From the NCBI RefSeq assembly GCF_000283155.1, contig NW_004454225.1, forward strand, positions 2,495,664 through 2,559,663: 64,000 nucleotides of DNA, read 5' to 3'. Each line of letters starts with the position of its first letter. Positions within the stretch are counted from its first letter, which is position 1. The translations under genes were made by a program, and so were the position numbers. Under the pieces are notes generated by a model that searched no databases, was not told the DNA's origin, and saw only the letters and a program-made list of their open reading frames with translations. Below are positions 1-12,600 of the stretch, piece after piece. The DNA comes from Ceratotherium simum simum (lineage: Eukaryota; Chordata; Mammalia; Perissodactyla; Rhinocerotidae).

Positions 1-165
1 GGTGGCCCGGGTTCGGATCCCGGGTGCGCATCGAGGCACCGCTTCTCCGTTCATCCTGAGGCCGAGTCCCACATACAGCAACTAGAAGGATGTGCAGCTG
101 CGACATACAACTATCCACTGGGGCTTTGGGGGGAAAAAATAAAATAAATAAAAATCTTTAGAAAC
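1..165 (+). repeat. ERE SINE 1, type A, 5' end outside window
   Basis: tRNA-derived SINE. Starts at the B-box-like GGGTTCGGATCCC and runs through ACATACAGCAACTAGAAGG to GGGGCTTTGGGGGG and an AT-rich tail. Carries the diagnostic bases CGCATCGAGGCACC and CATCCTGAGGCCGAGTCCC shared with three other copies here. Confidence 0.9.
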
Positions 166-206
166 CATTAAAACATCAATTAAAAAAAAAAAAAAGTCAT
201 TCTCCC

Positions 207-405
207 TGGGCTGGCCCCGTGGCTTAGTGGTTAAGTGCACGCGCTCTGCTACTGGCGGCCTGGGTTTGGATCCCGGGCGCGCACCGACGCACCGCTTCTC
301 CAGCCATGCTGAGGCCACATCCCACATACAGCAACTAGAAAGATGTGCAACTATGACATACAACTATCTACTGGGGCTTTGGGGAAAAAAAAGAAAAAAT
401 AAATT
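207..405 (+). repeat. ERE SINE 2, type A
   Basis: Begins GGGCTGGCCCCGTGGCTTAG (A-box-like), then GTTTGGATCCCGGGC (B-box-like), ending GGGGCTTTGGGG plus an A-rich tail. Follows the A-tail of SINE 1 in the same orientation. Confidence 0.92.
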
Positions 406-596
406 TAGTTAGAGACTAAAATGGATGAACACAAAAAATCATACGAAATAGATCTACTTTCTTTCTGTCTCTTTACTAAAACCCTAATTCAACAAATATT
501 TTGTTCATTCAGCAAATATTTACTAAGCATCTACTACATGCTAAGAATTATTCTCTGGGAATATAGCAAGTGAGGGGAAGGGTGTATATATATATA

Positions 597-805
597 CAGT
601 CATGTGTCGCTTAACAACAGGGATACGTTCTGAGAGATCATGGTTAAGCGATTTCATCACTGTGCAAACATCATAGAGTGTACCTACACAAACCTAGATG
701 GTATAGCCTACTACACACCTGGGCTATAGGGTACTAACCTTATGGGACCATCACCATGTATGTGGTCCTTTGTTGACTGAAACATTGTTATACAGCACAC
801 GATTG
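597..805 (+). mobile_element. Short non-autonomous DNA transposon (terminal inverted repeats)
   Basis: Starts CAGTCATGTGTCGCTTAAC and ends near CACACGATTG, an imperfect inverted repeat of the start, inside a TA-rich stretch. Body contains AGATGGTATAGCCTACTACA. A second copy lies at 30262-30470. Probably a Tigger-like (TA-targeting) nonautonomous element; I do not assign a family name. Confidence 0.65.
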
Positions 806-1009
806 TAGTCCATAAGAGCAGGTATCATAAGAGCAGATATCATACATAATGTATACATATCTTACATATAATTACAATTCATGTAACAATTCATGTTCAT
901 ACATATATCATTCATATGAACATATACATATATATGAAGGATACCCGCTCTTATGGAGCTTACATTCACTAAGTAGAGACAGACAGTAATCAAATATTCA
1001 CAATGGCTC

Positions 1010-1440
1010 CCCAGCGCTTCTTAAGTCTCAGATGACAATGATCCTTCTAAAATCTGGCTCCTACTCACCTCTCTAATCTTATTGCTCATGTTCCTATAGT
1101 CACTTCAGTCACTAAATAAGTTTAACTAACTGTTCTAAATATGGCCCTGCATTTTCTCAATTCCCTACCATTCCCTCCATTGGGAAACCGTTGCCACTCA
1201 TCTACAGATATTACTAATCCTGCTAAGGCCCAGCTCAAGAGCCACTGCTTTCTACAAGCAGATACCTCCCAGCTAAAAGTGACCTCTCTTCCTCCTATGA
1301 ACCCCTAAAGCACTAACAACTATTGTGATACCAACTATACTGGGCTGTGCACTAAACTATCTTTGTCATCTCTGACTAAACGCTTTCATACTCAGGGCGT
1401 GCTTCACGGGTGTGCAACCCATCTTGTGCTTGGTTTAATG
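1010..1440 (+). repeat. L2-like LINE relic
   Basis: Diverged sequence with L2 hallmarks: an early AATGGCTCCCCAG block, a cysteine-rich-sounding CTCACC block, and later GCCCAGCTCAAGAGCCACTGCT. Ancient mammalian repeat in SLC25A17 intron 4. Confidence 0.5.
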
Positions 1441-1719
1441 CTTTGGTGTCAGCTATCTTGAAATGCTTAATGAATTGTGAACAAGTAGTCCTACATTTTC
1501 AATTTGTACTAGAAATTATGTGAATTATGTAGCCAGCCTGTTCATGTTAAACATCTCATGTGAACCTCAGTCAAAAAAAATCATGAAAAGTAAGCAGGGA
1601 AGGTATTGTAATGCTCATTTTTTAAAAAAGAGACCTTAACTTCCATAAATTCTGGGTACAGGCTGCTAAACAGGGATAACTGATCCTCTCTCGATTAAAA
1701 AGATAAAAGTAAGCCAAGT

Positions 1720-1975
1720 TGGGGCCGGCCTGGTTGGCACAGTGGTTAAGTTTGCGTGCTCCCCTTCAGCGGCCTGAGGTTTACAGGTTTGTATCCCGGG
1801 CGCGGACCGATGCACCACTCATCAGTGGCCATGCTGTGGCGGCATCTCATATACAAAATAGAGGAAGATGGGCGCAGATGTTAGCTCAGAGCTAATCTTC
1901 CTCAGCAAAAAGAGGAGGAGTGGCAATGGATGTTACCTCAGAGCCAGTCTTCCTCAAAAAAAAACAAACAAAAAA
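1720..1975 (+). repeat. ERE SINE 3, type B, with target-site duplication
   Basis: GGGGCCGGCCTGGTTGGCAC start, GAGGAAGATGGGCGCAGATG body, A-rich tail. Flanked by the 9-base duplication AAGCCAAGT at 1711-1719 and 1976-1984. Confidence 0.93.
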
Positions 1976-2208
1976 AAGCCAAGTCAGCTCAGAAATAAAC
2001 TTTCGTGTAGATGGTCAACTGATCTTCCACAAAGGTGGATATTTTTGAGCATCAAAGGACATAATCAATAGAGTGAAAGGCAACCTATAGAATGGAGAAA
2101 ATACTTGCAAATCATACATCTGACAAGAGGCTAATATCCAGAATATATAAAGAATACCTACAGCTTAACAACAAAAAATCATATAACTGGATTAAAAAAT
2201 GGGCAAAG

Positions 2209-2314
2209 ATGGTGGTGAACATGATGCAGTCTATACAGAAACTGAAATATAATAATGTACACCTGAAATTTACACAATGTTATAAGCCAATATGATCTCA
2301 ATAAAATAATTTTT
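2209..2314 (+). mobile_element. 106 bp 5'-truncated L1 3' end nested in an older L1
   Basis: A short segment ending CTCAATAAAATAATTTTT, typical of an L1 3' terminus, bounded by the 15-base duplication AAAAAATGGGCAAAG at 2194-2208 and 2315-2329. Removing it and one duplication restores continuous L1 ORF2 sequence. Confidence 0.8.
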
Positions 2315-2439
2315 AAAAAATGGGCAAAGGACTTGAATAGACATTTCTCCAAAGATGATATACAAATGGCCAACAAGTATACAAAAAGATATTCAGTATC
2401 GCTAATCATTAGAGAAATGCAAATCAAAAACCACAATGA

Positions 2440-2681
2440 GGGGTGGCCCGGTGGCGCAAGTGGTTAAGTGTGCGCGCTCCGCTGTGGCGGCCCGGGGTTT
2501 GCCAGTTCAGACCCCGGGCGCGCACTGACGCAGCGCTTGGCAAGCCAGGCTGTGGCGGCGTCCCATATAAAGTAGAGGAAGATGGGCATGGATGTTAGCC
2601 CACGGCCATTCTTCCTCAGCAAAAAGAGGAGGATTAGTAGATGTTAGCTCAGGGCCAATTTTCCTCACATACACACACACA
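2440..2681 (+). repeat. ERE SINE 4, type B, nested in L1
   Basis: GGGGTGGCCCGGTGGCGCAAG start and TCCTCACATACACACACAC end. The duplication AAAAACCACAATGA occurs at 2426-2439 and 2682-2695. Confidence 0.94.
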
Positions 2682-3402
2682 AAAAACCACAATGAAATAT
2701 CACCTCACACTCACTAGGATGGCTACTATTAAAAAAACCGAAAACAAAAAGTGTTGGCGAGGATGTGGAGAAATTGTAACCCCTGTGCACTGCTGGTGGG
2801 ATCATAAAATGGCACAACCACTGTGGAAAACAGTATAGAGGTTCCTCACAAAATTAAAAAAAAGAACTACCATATGATCCAACAATCTCACTTCTGGGTA
2901 TATATCCAAAAGAATCGAAAGTAGGGACTCAAAGAGATATCTGCACAACCTACGTTCATAGCAGCAACTATTCACAGTAGCCAAGAAGTGGAAATAACCC
3001 AAATGTCCATCAATAGATGAATACATAAACAAATGTGGTATATACATACAATGGAATACTATTCAGCCTTAAAAAGGAAGGAAATCCTGTTAACATCCTA
3101 CAACATGAATGAACCTTGAGGACATTATGCTGAGTGAAATAAGCCAGTCACAAAGAGGCAAATACTGTATGAGTCCACTTATATGAGGCATCTAAAGTAG
3201 TCAAATTCATAGAAACAGAAAGTAGAACTCTGGTTAGCAGGAGCTAGTGGAAGGTGAGAGAGGGGAGTTGTTGTTTTATGGGTATAGAGTTCCACATTTG
3301 TAAGATGAAAATATTCTGGAGATCTGTTTCACAACAATGTGAATAAACTTACTACTGAAGTGTACACTTAATTAAGATGGTAAATTTCATGTTATGCGTT
3401 TT

Positions 3403-3426
3403 AACACACACATACACACACACACA
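3403..3426. repeat. (CA)n microsatellite
   Basis: ACACACACATACACACACACAC run at the 3' end of the L1. Confidence 0.85.
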
Positions 3427-3513
3427 GCCAAGTCAGAAAACTAATTACTTTCTTTGTAGAATTACTTTGTGCAAATAAATATAAACACTTTTATACTCAG
3501 AAAACTTTGTTAC

Positions 3514-3665
3514 CTGCAACAAATCCAATTACCAGATCTTTTCCAGTAGTAGAATGTTGACCTTTGACCCAGACTGCTTTGAGGCTATTAAAAGTGTAGA
3601 AATAGACAAAATTGGAGCAGCAGAGACTGGAGATAACTGGAAACCACCCTCGATATGGTGCCAGG
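3514..3665 (-). CDS. SLC25A17: SLC25A17 exon 4
   Basis: 152 nt, acceptor CCTTTAG|CCTGG, donor GCAG|GTAACA. Encodes residues 61-111, opening with [16 protein letters not shown] and running through [17 protein letters not shown] to GFVA. It completes the first repeat's LAPYRG motif, carries helix 2, and begins helix 3. It is the last SLC25A17 exon in the window; positions 1-3513 are the start of intron 4. Confidence 0.96.
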
Positions 3666-6600
3666 CTAAAGGAAAAACACAATAGGCAAAGTAAAGATGC
3701 TGGACAAAAGCCACTAGAAATGGGCAAAGCCCTAAGAAAGGGTGATCATCATTCACATATTCTCAAAGTCCACTCCCACACTACAATGTGCTCCAAACTG
3801 TACACTTATCTTACATTCTGAAGGATGCCCAAACCAAGAAATCTTTTCTAGAATTAATGAGACCAAAGAAACAACACACATTCAATGACTGATTAACTGA
3901 TTCTCCCCCTTGATTTTCTTTAGTAAATTATTACATAAAATTAGAGACAATTTCCTCATGGCTGTTAATATAGCATCATTCATATTTTATTACAGGGCAG
4001 GAACATTTAAATATTTAAAATGAAGTAAATATAGAAAATAGTGCAAAAGAAAAAAAAAGTGACAGGGGCATGTTATAAGGGCACAGGAACCAGACTAAAG
4101 AGGTTCCCATTGGCCAAACCTGGACAACTTGAGCACCAAAATAATAAAGTATAGTAATCAATTGTAAACCACTGAAAAAACAGAAATTTCTAAGTTCATA
4201 CTGATAGTAAATAAAATATCTCCTTATAGACTGCTTATAGTTGCAAGAGAGGAGAAACAAAATTATTCAGTGGCTAACTTGAATCTAAAAAATAATTAAC
4301 CAATGAAGGGCAGGTGGACAACATGTGACTCCAGATGTGATACCCTGAGAAGGGCACAATATCATCTATGCATTATTCTGGCCAAGAATGCATAGCCTCA
4401 ATCTAATCATGAAGAAACATGAGGCAAACATAAAATGAGAAACATCTTATTTTAAAAAAGGGGAGAGGGGGACTATATTCTTTAAAAAATGTCAATATCA
4501 TAGAAGTAGGGGGCTTTGATGTTTGGTATGTACCTTATTCTCAAATAATTCTGAAAAAATTTGTGTGTGGTGTGTGTAACAGAGAGAAGGGCGGAGGGAG
4601 GGAGAGAGCATGAACACAAATGGTAAAACAAATGGGAAAAAGTGTTAACAATAGGTGAATCTGGGTAAAGCATACACTGGTATTTGTACTATTTTTAGTT
4701 TTGCACCTTTTCATAAATTTGAAATTATTTCCAAATGAAAAGTTAAAAAAAAAAAAAGAAGTAAATAATCTGTCTGAATGCATCTGATAGGGATGAACTA
4801 ATAAACAACTACTATCTTCCTCAGTTTACTGTACATAAAACAAAGCACTGGTTTCATGGAAGACTCTATAATCAAGGATCAAAATGGCCAACCACAGAAC
4901 GTTAACAAAATGAAACAACTATGTACTTACTTAAGTCAGGCAATTACAAATTCACAACACTATGAGGCTATGAGAATGACAGAAAGTGAGTATAGGTGTG
5001 TTAGAGGCCTATGAAACTCCTAACGAGCAGCTTTGTCTAACAAAGATGAACAAGGTAATACTCACAGGCCTTCTTCTTTAATGATCTCCAGGAGCACCAT
5101 GTGTGTAGTTTTAGACTTTCTTTTCTCATCAACTATAAGATGAAATAGCATACGTTTAAACTAAATCCTTTGAGAATTATTTTCAACAATAGAAAGTTTC
5201 ACTGAAATGCCATTTACCTCACCTGAGCAATCTCCCACCCTATTCTTTGAGCTCCCTACTTTGCCTCAGAACTCAATGATCCTCCTGTGTCATGCTCTAA
5301 ATTCCCAACTGTAGATTCCTTGGTTTTCATCTGTTATTCATGAACCATAAAGCATTTTATTTCAATACCTAATTTCCAAAGTGAAAGATGAGAGGAGAAA
5401 TTTATTCCTTACATTTCATAAGGCTCTCTTGTTTTTTTCCCTAGGTTACATATTCTCATTTTTATCTTAACATCTTATAAAGTAGAGAGGAAATAAATTG
5501 TTGTTGATACAGGCTGTCAAGTCGGTTCCGACTCCTGGCGACCCTATGAATGAGCGATGTCCACAATGTCCTGTCCCCAAAGCCCTACTGAGCTTCTGCA
5601 GACTTACGCCTATGGCTTCCTTTATGGAGTCAATCCATCTCATACTTGGTCTTCCTCTTTTCTTCTGCCTTCTACTTTTCCCAGCATTACTGTCTTTCCA
5701 AAGAATCCTGCCTTCTCATGATGTGTCCAAAGTAGGATACCCTCAGTTTTATCATTTTTGCCTCCAGCGATAGCTCAGGCTTAATTTGCTCTAGGACCCA
5801 CTTGTTCATCTTTCTGGCAGTCCAGGGTATCCATAGAGCTCTCCTCCAACACCATACTTCAAATGAATCAATTTTCTTCCTGTCAGCCCTCTTCACTGTC
5901 CAGCTTTCACACCTGCACATTGTAATTGGGAATACAAGGGTGTGGATAATCTTGGCCTTAGTTTCTAACGACACTTCCTTATAGCTTATGATCTTTCTTA
6001 ATTCTTTCATTGCTGCCCTTCCAAGTCTCAGTCTTTTCTTGATTTCTGGGCTGCAGTCTCCACGTAAATTGATGACTGAACCAAGGCAAACAAAACCTTT
6101 AACAATTTCAATGTCTTCACTATCTATGTTAAAAGTTGTGTAGTTCTTCTGTAGTCATGATTTTTGTCTTCTTGATGTTCAAATGCAGTCCTGCTTTGGC
6201 ACTTTCTTCTTTCACTTTCATCAGAAGTCGTTTCAAGTCATTGCTGAAATAAATTACCATCTCCCTTTTAGAAAAGAGGCTATAGACACAAAAGCTGTGA
6301 AGGACACATGTAGTTGGCAGCACAGCCAGAATTAAAACCCGAATTTCCAAAGTTTTAACCTTGCGCTCTGTTTCCTAACCTAAAAAATAAAAGGTCTCAG
6401 AAGGATGAGAATTCTGCTTTTCTTGGCATTTTCACTGAAAACAAAACCCTCTTCAATTAAATTCCAATTTCTTATCCACATTTGAAGAATATTTTGAAAA
6501 CATAAAAATGTGGAAACAAACCAATTTCCTAAGAATTAAAATTGGTACCTATATGGCTCAGGGGATGGCAAATTAGGAAATCCCTATAGAAGGCAATCTG

Positions 6601-9600
6601 GCAATAACTCTCAAAATTGCACATTTACCCTTTGATTCAGCAATCCCACTTCTGGGAATTTATCCTATAAAACTTACAGAAACAAAGTAGTATATGAACA
6701 AGTCTATTCTACATAAGAGAAGAAATAACCCAAGAATCTATAATAGGGGAAGGGTAAACAGGTTATGGTGTATCCACACCATGGAACACTCTACAGCTAG
6801 AAGAAAGGATGAAGAAGCTTCCAATGCAGTGATTTGGAAAACATTCAAAATATGGTGTTAAGTGAAAAATGCAAGATATAGAACAGTGTGAAAAGTATGC
6901 TTTTTGTGTAAGAAAGGGAGAAAATTAAGAATATATGTTTTTATATGCTTGTTATTCCATAAAGAAACTCTGCAAGGCTATTCAAGAGACTAATAAAGAT
7001 ACCATCTGCAGAGGAGAGAAAGGGGGAATGGGGCAAACTGAGTGAGATTCTTCACTGTACTGTGTATCTTTTTACATATTTTGGGTTTGAGGTCATATGA
7101 AATTATTATCTATCCAAAAAACTCTAAAATTAATTAAAAATAATAGTCATCAAGGGTTTTAACATAGGAATTAGTTTATTCAAAGCTAATCTTACTCATC
7201 TCTTCATGTAAGTTCTGGCATAGGTTTAGAATTCCAAGTTGAAAAATACTGAGGAAAAAACAAACAGGAGTTAGAGAGCTGCACAGTCCTATAAGGAGAA
7301 AGACACAAACTAGGACTACATGCCGAGGTTGACAATGACAGTGGGTACTTGGCTCCATTATGTTTCCTATTCTCTTTCGAGAAAATCTACTCCAGCAAAA
7401 ACTCTTTATGCTGTACCTTAAAAAAGTCATTTTGTTTATTAGAAAGAATTGCAATAATTCAAAACTACTAATGTCAGCCCACTCAGGTTCTCTTGGACTA
7501 GAAAATGGCTGAGGCTATGACTCATCCATGAACACTTCTCTGTTAATTAGGAAACAGCGATGATGACCAGGATTTAAAGTCAGTGAAAGTGGACAACATT
7601 TGATCTCTAAAGAAACAGAATATCCTTTTGTTCATTTAGAACTTACTAGAGAAATACATTTGCTTCCTGACATCAAATGAACACGAATATGATGACTGCA
7701 AAACACACTCACCCTGAAGTCGAAGTCGAGCTGTATCCAAGGGAAAAAATACTGTCATTGCTGTCACGCTTCCCTGCAAAGTTTGAAAAGCCTTTAGGCA
7801 TTACAGTATCACAAAAATAATGAGCAACAGCTTTTAAATGAACAAAAGTTCAGTATTAACAATGGGTCAAATCAGATTTTCAGTGAGCAAATACATACAA
7901 TATTTTTATCTACTGTGATTATTATAGTTCAAACTTCTATAGTTGCATACTTAAACAGAAGTATTTCATTTTCCAGAAGAAATCTCTTTCTAGCTCTCTG
8001 ATATTGAAAAAGAAAATGTAGTGGGTCCCTGCAGATGACAAACTTAGGGGTTTGCAACCTAGGACAAGCCAAAGATAGCAGTTAAATGGATTTTTAACCT
8101 TTTACAGCTCAGTTACTGCTCCTATGCTGTCTCTCTGATACCCTAGAAACCAAAAAATCCAGTAATCCATAGATACATGCTTCTGTTCTTTGTGTTTAAT
8201 CAATACATTCGCCACAAAGTAAAAGAGCTTTAAGAATCATATTGTTCTTTAGTTTTGTTTGCTTGTGTTTTAAATAAAATAGGGACAATCTCTTTGCTAA
8301 AAATTCTATAAATAATTCATCCAAGGTAACACAATGACAAAACTTATAAGGGGAAAAAAAAAAAAAAGAAGCCAACAATCTGTCTTTCCATTCATAAGAC
8401 CCTATGACATGGGCTGGCCCCGTGGCTTAGCGGTTAAGTGCGCGCGCTCCGCTGCTGGCGGCCAGGGTTCGGATCCCGGGCGCACACTGATGCACTGCTT
8501 CTCCAGCCATGCTGAGGCCGCGTCCCACATACAGCAACGAGAAGGATGTGCAGCTATGACATATGACTAGCTACTGGGGCTTTGGGAGGGAAAAAATAAA
8601 TAAATAAAAAAATCTGGGGCCAGCCCCGTGGCATAGCGGTTAAGTGCGTGCACTCTGCTGCTGGTGGCCCGGGTTCGGATCCCGGCCCCCCACCGACTCA
8701 CCGCTTGTTAGCCCATGCTGTGGCCGCATTCTACATAAAGTGGAGGAAGATGGGCACGGATGTTAGCTCAGGGCCAGCCTTCCTCAGCAAAAAGAGGAGG
8801 ATTGGCATAGATGTTAGCTCAGGGCTGATATTCCTCACACACACACTCAAAAAAATCTTAAAAAAAAAAAAAGACCCTATGACAGATAAAAACCACAAGC
8901 ATATAGTTAGGGATGAAATTATACACATGAAATCTCCAGTTGGGTTTATGGTTCTCAACCCAGATACAGGCCCACTGGTGTATAGTCGCAGGCATAAGAT
9001 CAAATTTTAGGCTACTGATCTAATAATGGTTAAGTACAATATTTTAATCATGATAACAACTGGAAACTAGGTCAACTTGATAGATAAAAACAAAAATCGC
9101 TAGGTCTCTTATCCATTTAAATAGGTCAGCCTGCTTGACAAGGGAGAACACTGTATTGTCCTATAAATGTTCTTCAAAACTCAGATTAAATGTCACTACC
9201 CCCTATGCATCACTTTACAACTGATTGCTCACTCCTCTGTGTTCCCACAGCATGTGTTTATACGTCTCCTTTTTTTTTTTAAGTCTCCCTTCGCATTTAT
9301 TTTTTTATTTATTTTTGTGAGGAAGATCAGCCCTGAGCTAACATCCATGCCAATCCTCCTCTTTTTGCTGAGGAAGACCGGCTCTAAGCTAACATCTATT
9401 GCCAAACCTCCTTGTTTTCCCTTTTTCTCCCCAAAGTCCCAGTAGATAGCTGTATGTCATAGTTGCACATCCTTCTAGTTGCTGTATGTGGGACGCCACC
9501 TCAGTATGGCCGGAGAAGCGGTGTGTTGGTGCGCCCCCAGAATCCGAACCCCGGCAGCCAGTAGCAGAGCGCATGTACTTAACCGGTAAGCCACCGGGCC

Positions 9601-12600
9601 CTATACGTCTCTTATGGCACGTATATTCCAATGAAATCTAACTTTCACCAGATTGTAAGAATATTCATTCTATTTCTTTGTATATCATAGATTCTTAATT
9701 AAATGTCTATTAAATTCACTCTACTTTCACAGTTATGCTTTTTTGATGACTCGAACATAAATGTTCTTTTCTAGTAAGGACAAGATAATATTTAATGTCT
9801 TAAGAAACAATGGACCCACAAAGGTTTATAGTCTACAAATCTATGCTTCCAGCATCTTTGCTCATCTTACAGGCAATTTTCAAAAAAAAAAAATGGGGGC
9901 CGGCCCGGTGGCACAAGCAGTTAAGTGCGCGCGCTCTGCTGCAGCGGCCCGGGGTTCACCGGTTCGGATCCTAGGTGCGCACTGACGCACCACTTGGCAA
10001 GCCATGCCGTGGCGGTGTCCCATATAAAGTGGAGGAAGATGTGCACGGATGTTAGCCCAGGGCCAGTCTTCCTCAGCAAAAAAAGAGGAGGATTGGCAGA
10101 TGTTAGCTCAGGGCTGATCTTCCTCAAAAAAAAAAAAAAAAGGGGGGGGCTGTAAAGCTGGAGAATGCTTATTAAGGTTATTAAGGCTGTGGCTTTTATT
10201 TCCTATCGCATGGTACTATGTGTCTATGCAGGGTACCAGGCAGACAGGGCATCTCCAGGCAGAAAAGTCCTGCCTGGAAACTACTTTTTCAAACAACTGG
10301 GCTGCCTCCATCCCTCTTCCCTGCCGGCTTTAAATAGATACCTGAAGGTTCCTAACTTAGAAGCCCCTGTTCTACCCCCTACCTACCTTGAAATCCTAAA
10401 GTGAAGTATATCTTATACCAAGATAAAGAGAACAGTCAGTCCAAAGAGCTCAATGGTCTACTACCTCCTTAAGGACTGGCATAAAAAATTCAAATCAGTA
10501 AAACTAAATAACACTTTTTAAAAGTTACTAGTACTGGGAAGACTGATCAGGATGGTGAACTGAAAACCCACCATTGCCTCCTCCCCGTTCCAATCACTAA
10601 TAATGACAGAAAAGATTGATACATGAAAGTGTTATATAGAAAAACCAAGAGGGGTCTGATTGATGGACCAGAAATTAAAAGGATAGCAGAGTGAGGCTGT
10701 TTTGAAATAAGAAATTACAGACCAAAATGCACAGAAGATAGGTGTAGTAGGCAGAATAATGTCCCCCCCCCACCAAGATGAGTCCTAATCCTCAGTATCT
10801 GTGAACACGTTATATTACCTGGCACGATGTTAATCAGCTGACCTTAAAATAGGGAGATTATTCTGGATTATATGAGTGGGCCCAGTGTGATCACAAGGGT
10901 CCTTAAAAATAAAAGAGTTGGTGGGAGTGAGGACTCAACCCATCATTTCTGGCTCTAAGATAGACCAACAGGCCACTAGCCAAGGAATGTGGGAGGCCTC
11001 TAGAAGCCAGAAAAGGCAATGAAATGGATTCTCCCCTAGAGCCTCCAGAAAGGCACAGAGCCCTACTGACATAGTGATTTTGGCTCAGTGAGACCTGCAT
11101 CAGACTTCTGACCTACAGACCCACAGATATTAAATTTGTGTTGTTTTAAGCCACTCAATCTGTGGTAATTCGTTATAGCAGTAACAGAAAACGAATACAA
11201 CAGGATTCCTACAAAGGGTGGGGAGAAGCATGGGGAAGCAGAAGGGAGCTCTGGGGTGATGTTTTGGTTGACTAGTTGGGTACCATGACAATCGCAGCCA
11301 GGCAGTCCCAGTCCCTGGCAGTCACTGTGAATACGGAAACCTGGACTTGCCTAAGGTGAGTAGGAACATTCAACTGGAACAGGAAACTCCAAGCCCAGAA
11401 AGCTAGTCACCGTCACATCTTACCAGAAGCCACCTTTTCACCACAATCCCTGGAGGCCGGCAGCACTAAACAGATAGGCACAGGCTGTAGAGGGATGTGG
11501 AGTGGGGAGGAAATGAAAAGCTTACCAGTTTTACCCTATTTAAAGACAAGATATGCCCATACACAAGAATTTATTCTAGGCTTTGTTAGAAAACCTAAGT
11601 TTAAATGTGAGAGTTAAAAATTTAAGGGTGGGTCGGGGGCTGGCCTGGTGGTGTAGTGGCTAAGTTCGAGTGCTTCACTTCGGCAGCCTGGGGTTCACAG
11701 GTTGGGATCCTGGGCGCGGACCTACGTACCACTCATCAAGCCAGCTGCGGCAGCCTCCCATATAAAGTAGAGGAAGATGGGCACGGATGTTAGCCCAGGG
11801 CCAATCTTCCTCAGCAAAAAGACAGGAGGATTGGCAATAGATGTTAGCTCAGGGCTAATCATCCTCAAAAAAAAAAAAAAAAACTTTAAGGGGGAAATGG
11901 GAGCTTCCATTTCCAACAATGTGGTGGGCTAGACAACATGCTACAAAATATCTAGAACTGTTAAATAAAGTATAAAATATATAAAAATATATATATAACA
12001 AACACCAGCTGAGCTTACATGCAAGTAAGGGAAATCCACTGAGGCCAGAAAGAAGAGTAGAAACCCAGAGGATTAAGCAGGCTCTTCAGCTCTGGTTGCC
12101 TGAGGATTTTTTGCAGCTAAGTGATCAAGGGGCTTTATTAGTTTTAAATTGAAGTAGAATTCCCATAACATAAAATTAACCATTTTAAAGTATACCATTC
12201 AGTGACATTTAAATACATTCACAATGTTGTGTAACACCACCTCTATGAAGTTCCAAAATATTTTCATCACCCTAAAAGAAAACCCCATACCCGTTAAGCA
12301 GGCATGCCCCATTTCCCCCTCCACTCAGCCCTGACCATCACTAATCTGCTTTCTGTCTCTATGGATGTATCTATTCTGGATATTTCACATAAAAACTATT
12401 ATGCAACATGTGACCTCTTCTGTCTGGCTTCTTTCACTTAGCATAGTGTTTCAAGGTTTATCTACCTTGTAGTATTTATCAGTTCTTCATTCCTTTTAAC
12501 AGCCAAGTAATAGCCCACTGTGTGTATATACTACATTTTGTCTATCCATTCAAAATGTTTTGGAATGAGATAGAGGTAGTGGTTGCATAAAATTGTGAAT

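Larger units (their letters stand above)
1985..3405 (+). mobile_element. L1 LINE 3' end (ORF2 end and 3' UTR), interrupted twice
   Basis: The plus strand reads the L1 ORF2 C-terminal region (HTSDKRLISRIYKEYLQLN at about 2113-2169; later ATTCAGCCTTAAAAAGGAAGG) and its 3' UTR. It is interrupted by a short L1 3' end (2209-2314) and by SINE 4 (2440-2681), both with exact duplications. ORF2 is not intact. Confidence 0.85.
10545..12120 (+). mobile_element. Possible L1 5' region, interrupted
   Basis: Segments 10545-10755, 11210-11630 and 11886-12120 look like one diverged L1 5' UTR-type sequence cut by an LTR and SINE 9. Assignment is by overall resemblance only. Confidence 0.3.

Noticed and set aside
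1..3513. Search for SLC25A17 exon 5
   Set aside because: No segment translating to the next part of the carrier was found; the region is intron 4 filled with SINE, L1 and L2 sequence.
5687..6010. 107-codon minus-strand frame resembling a host gene
   Set aside because: The text matches a reverse transcriptase of an RTE/BovB-like LINE, so it is annotated as a mobile element.
8410..8480. tRNA-like A and B box sequences at the start of this and other SINEs
   Set aside because: They are the pol III promoter of tRNA-derived ERE SINEs; no cloverleaf or anticodon stem is completed, so no tRNA gene is called.
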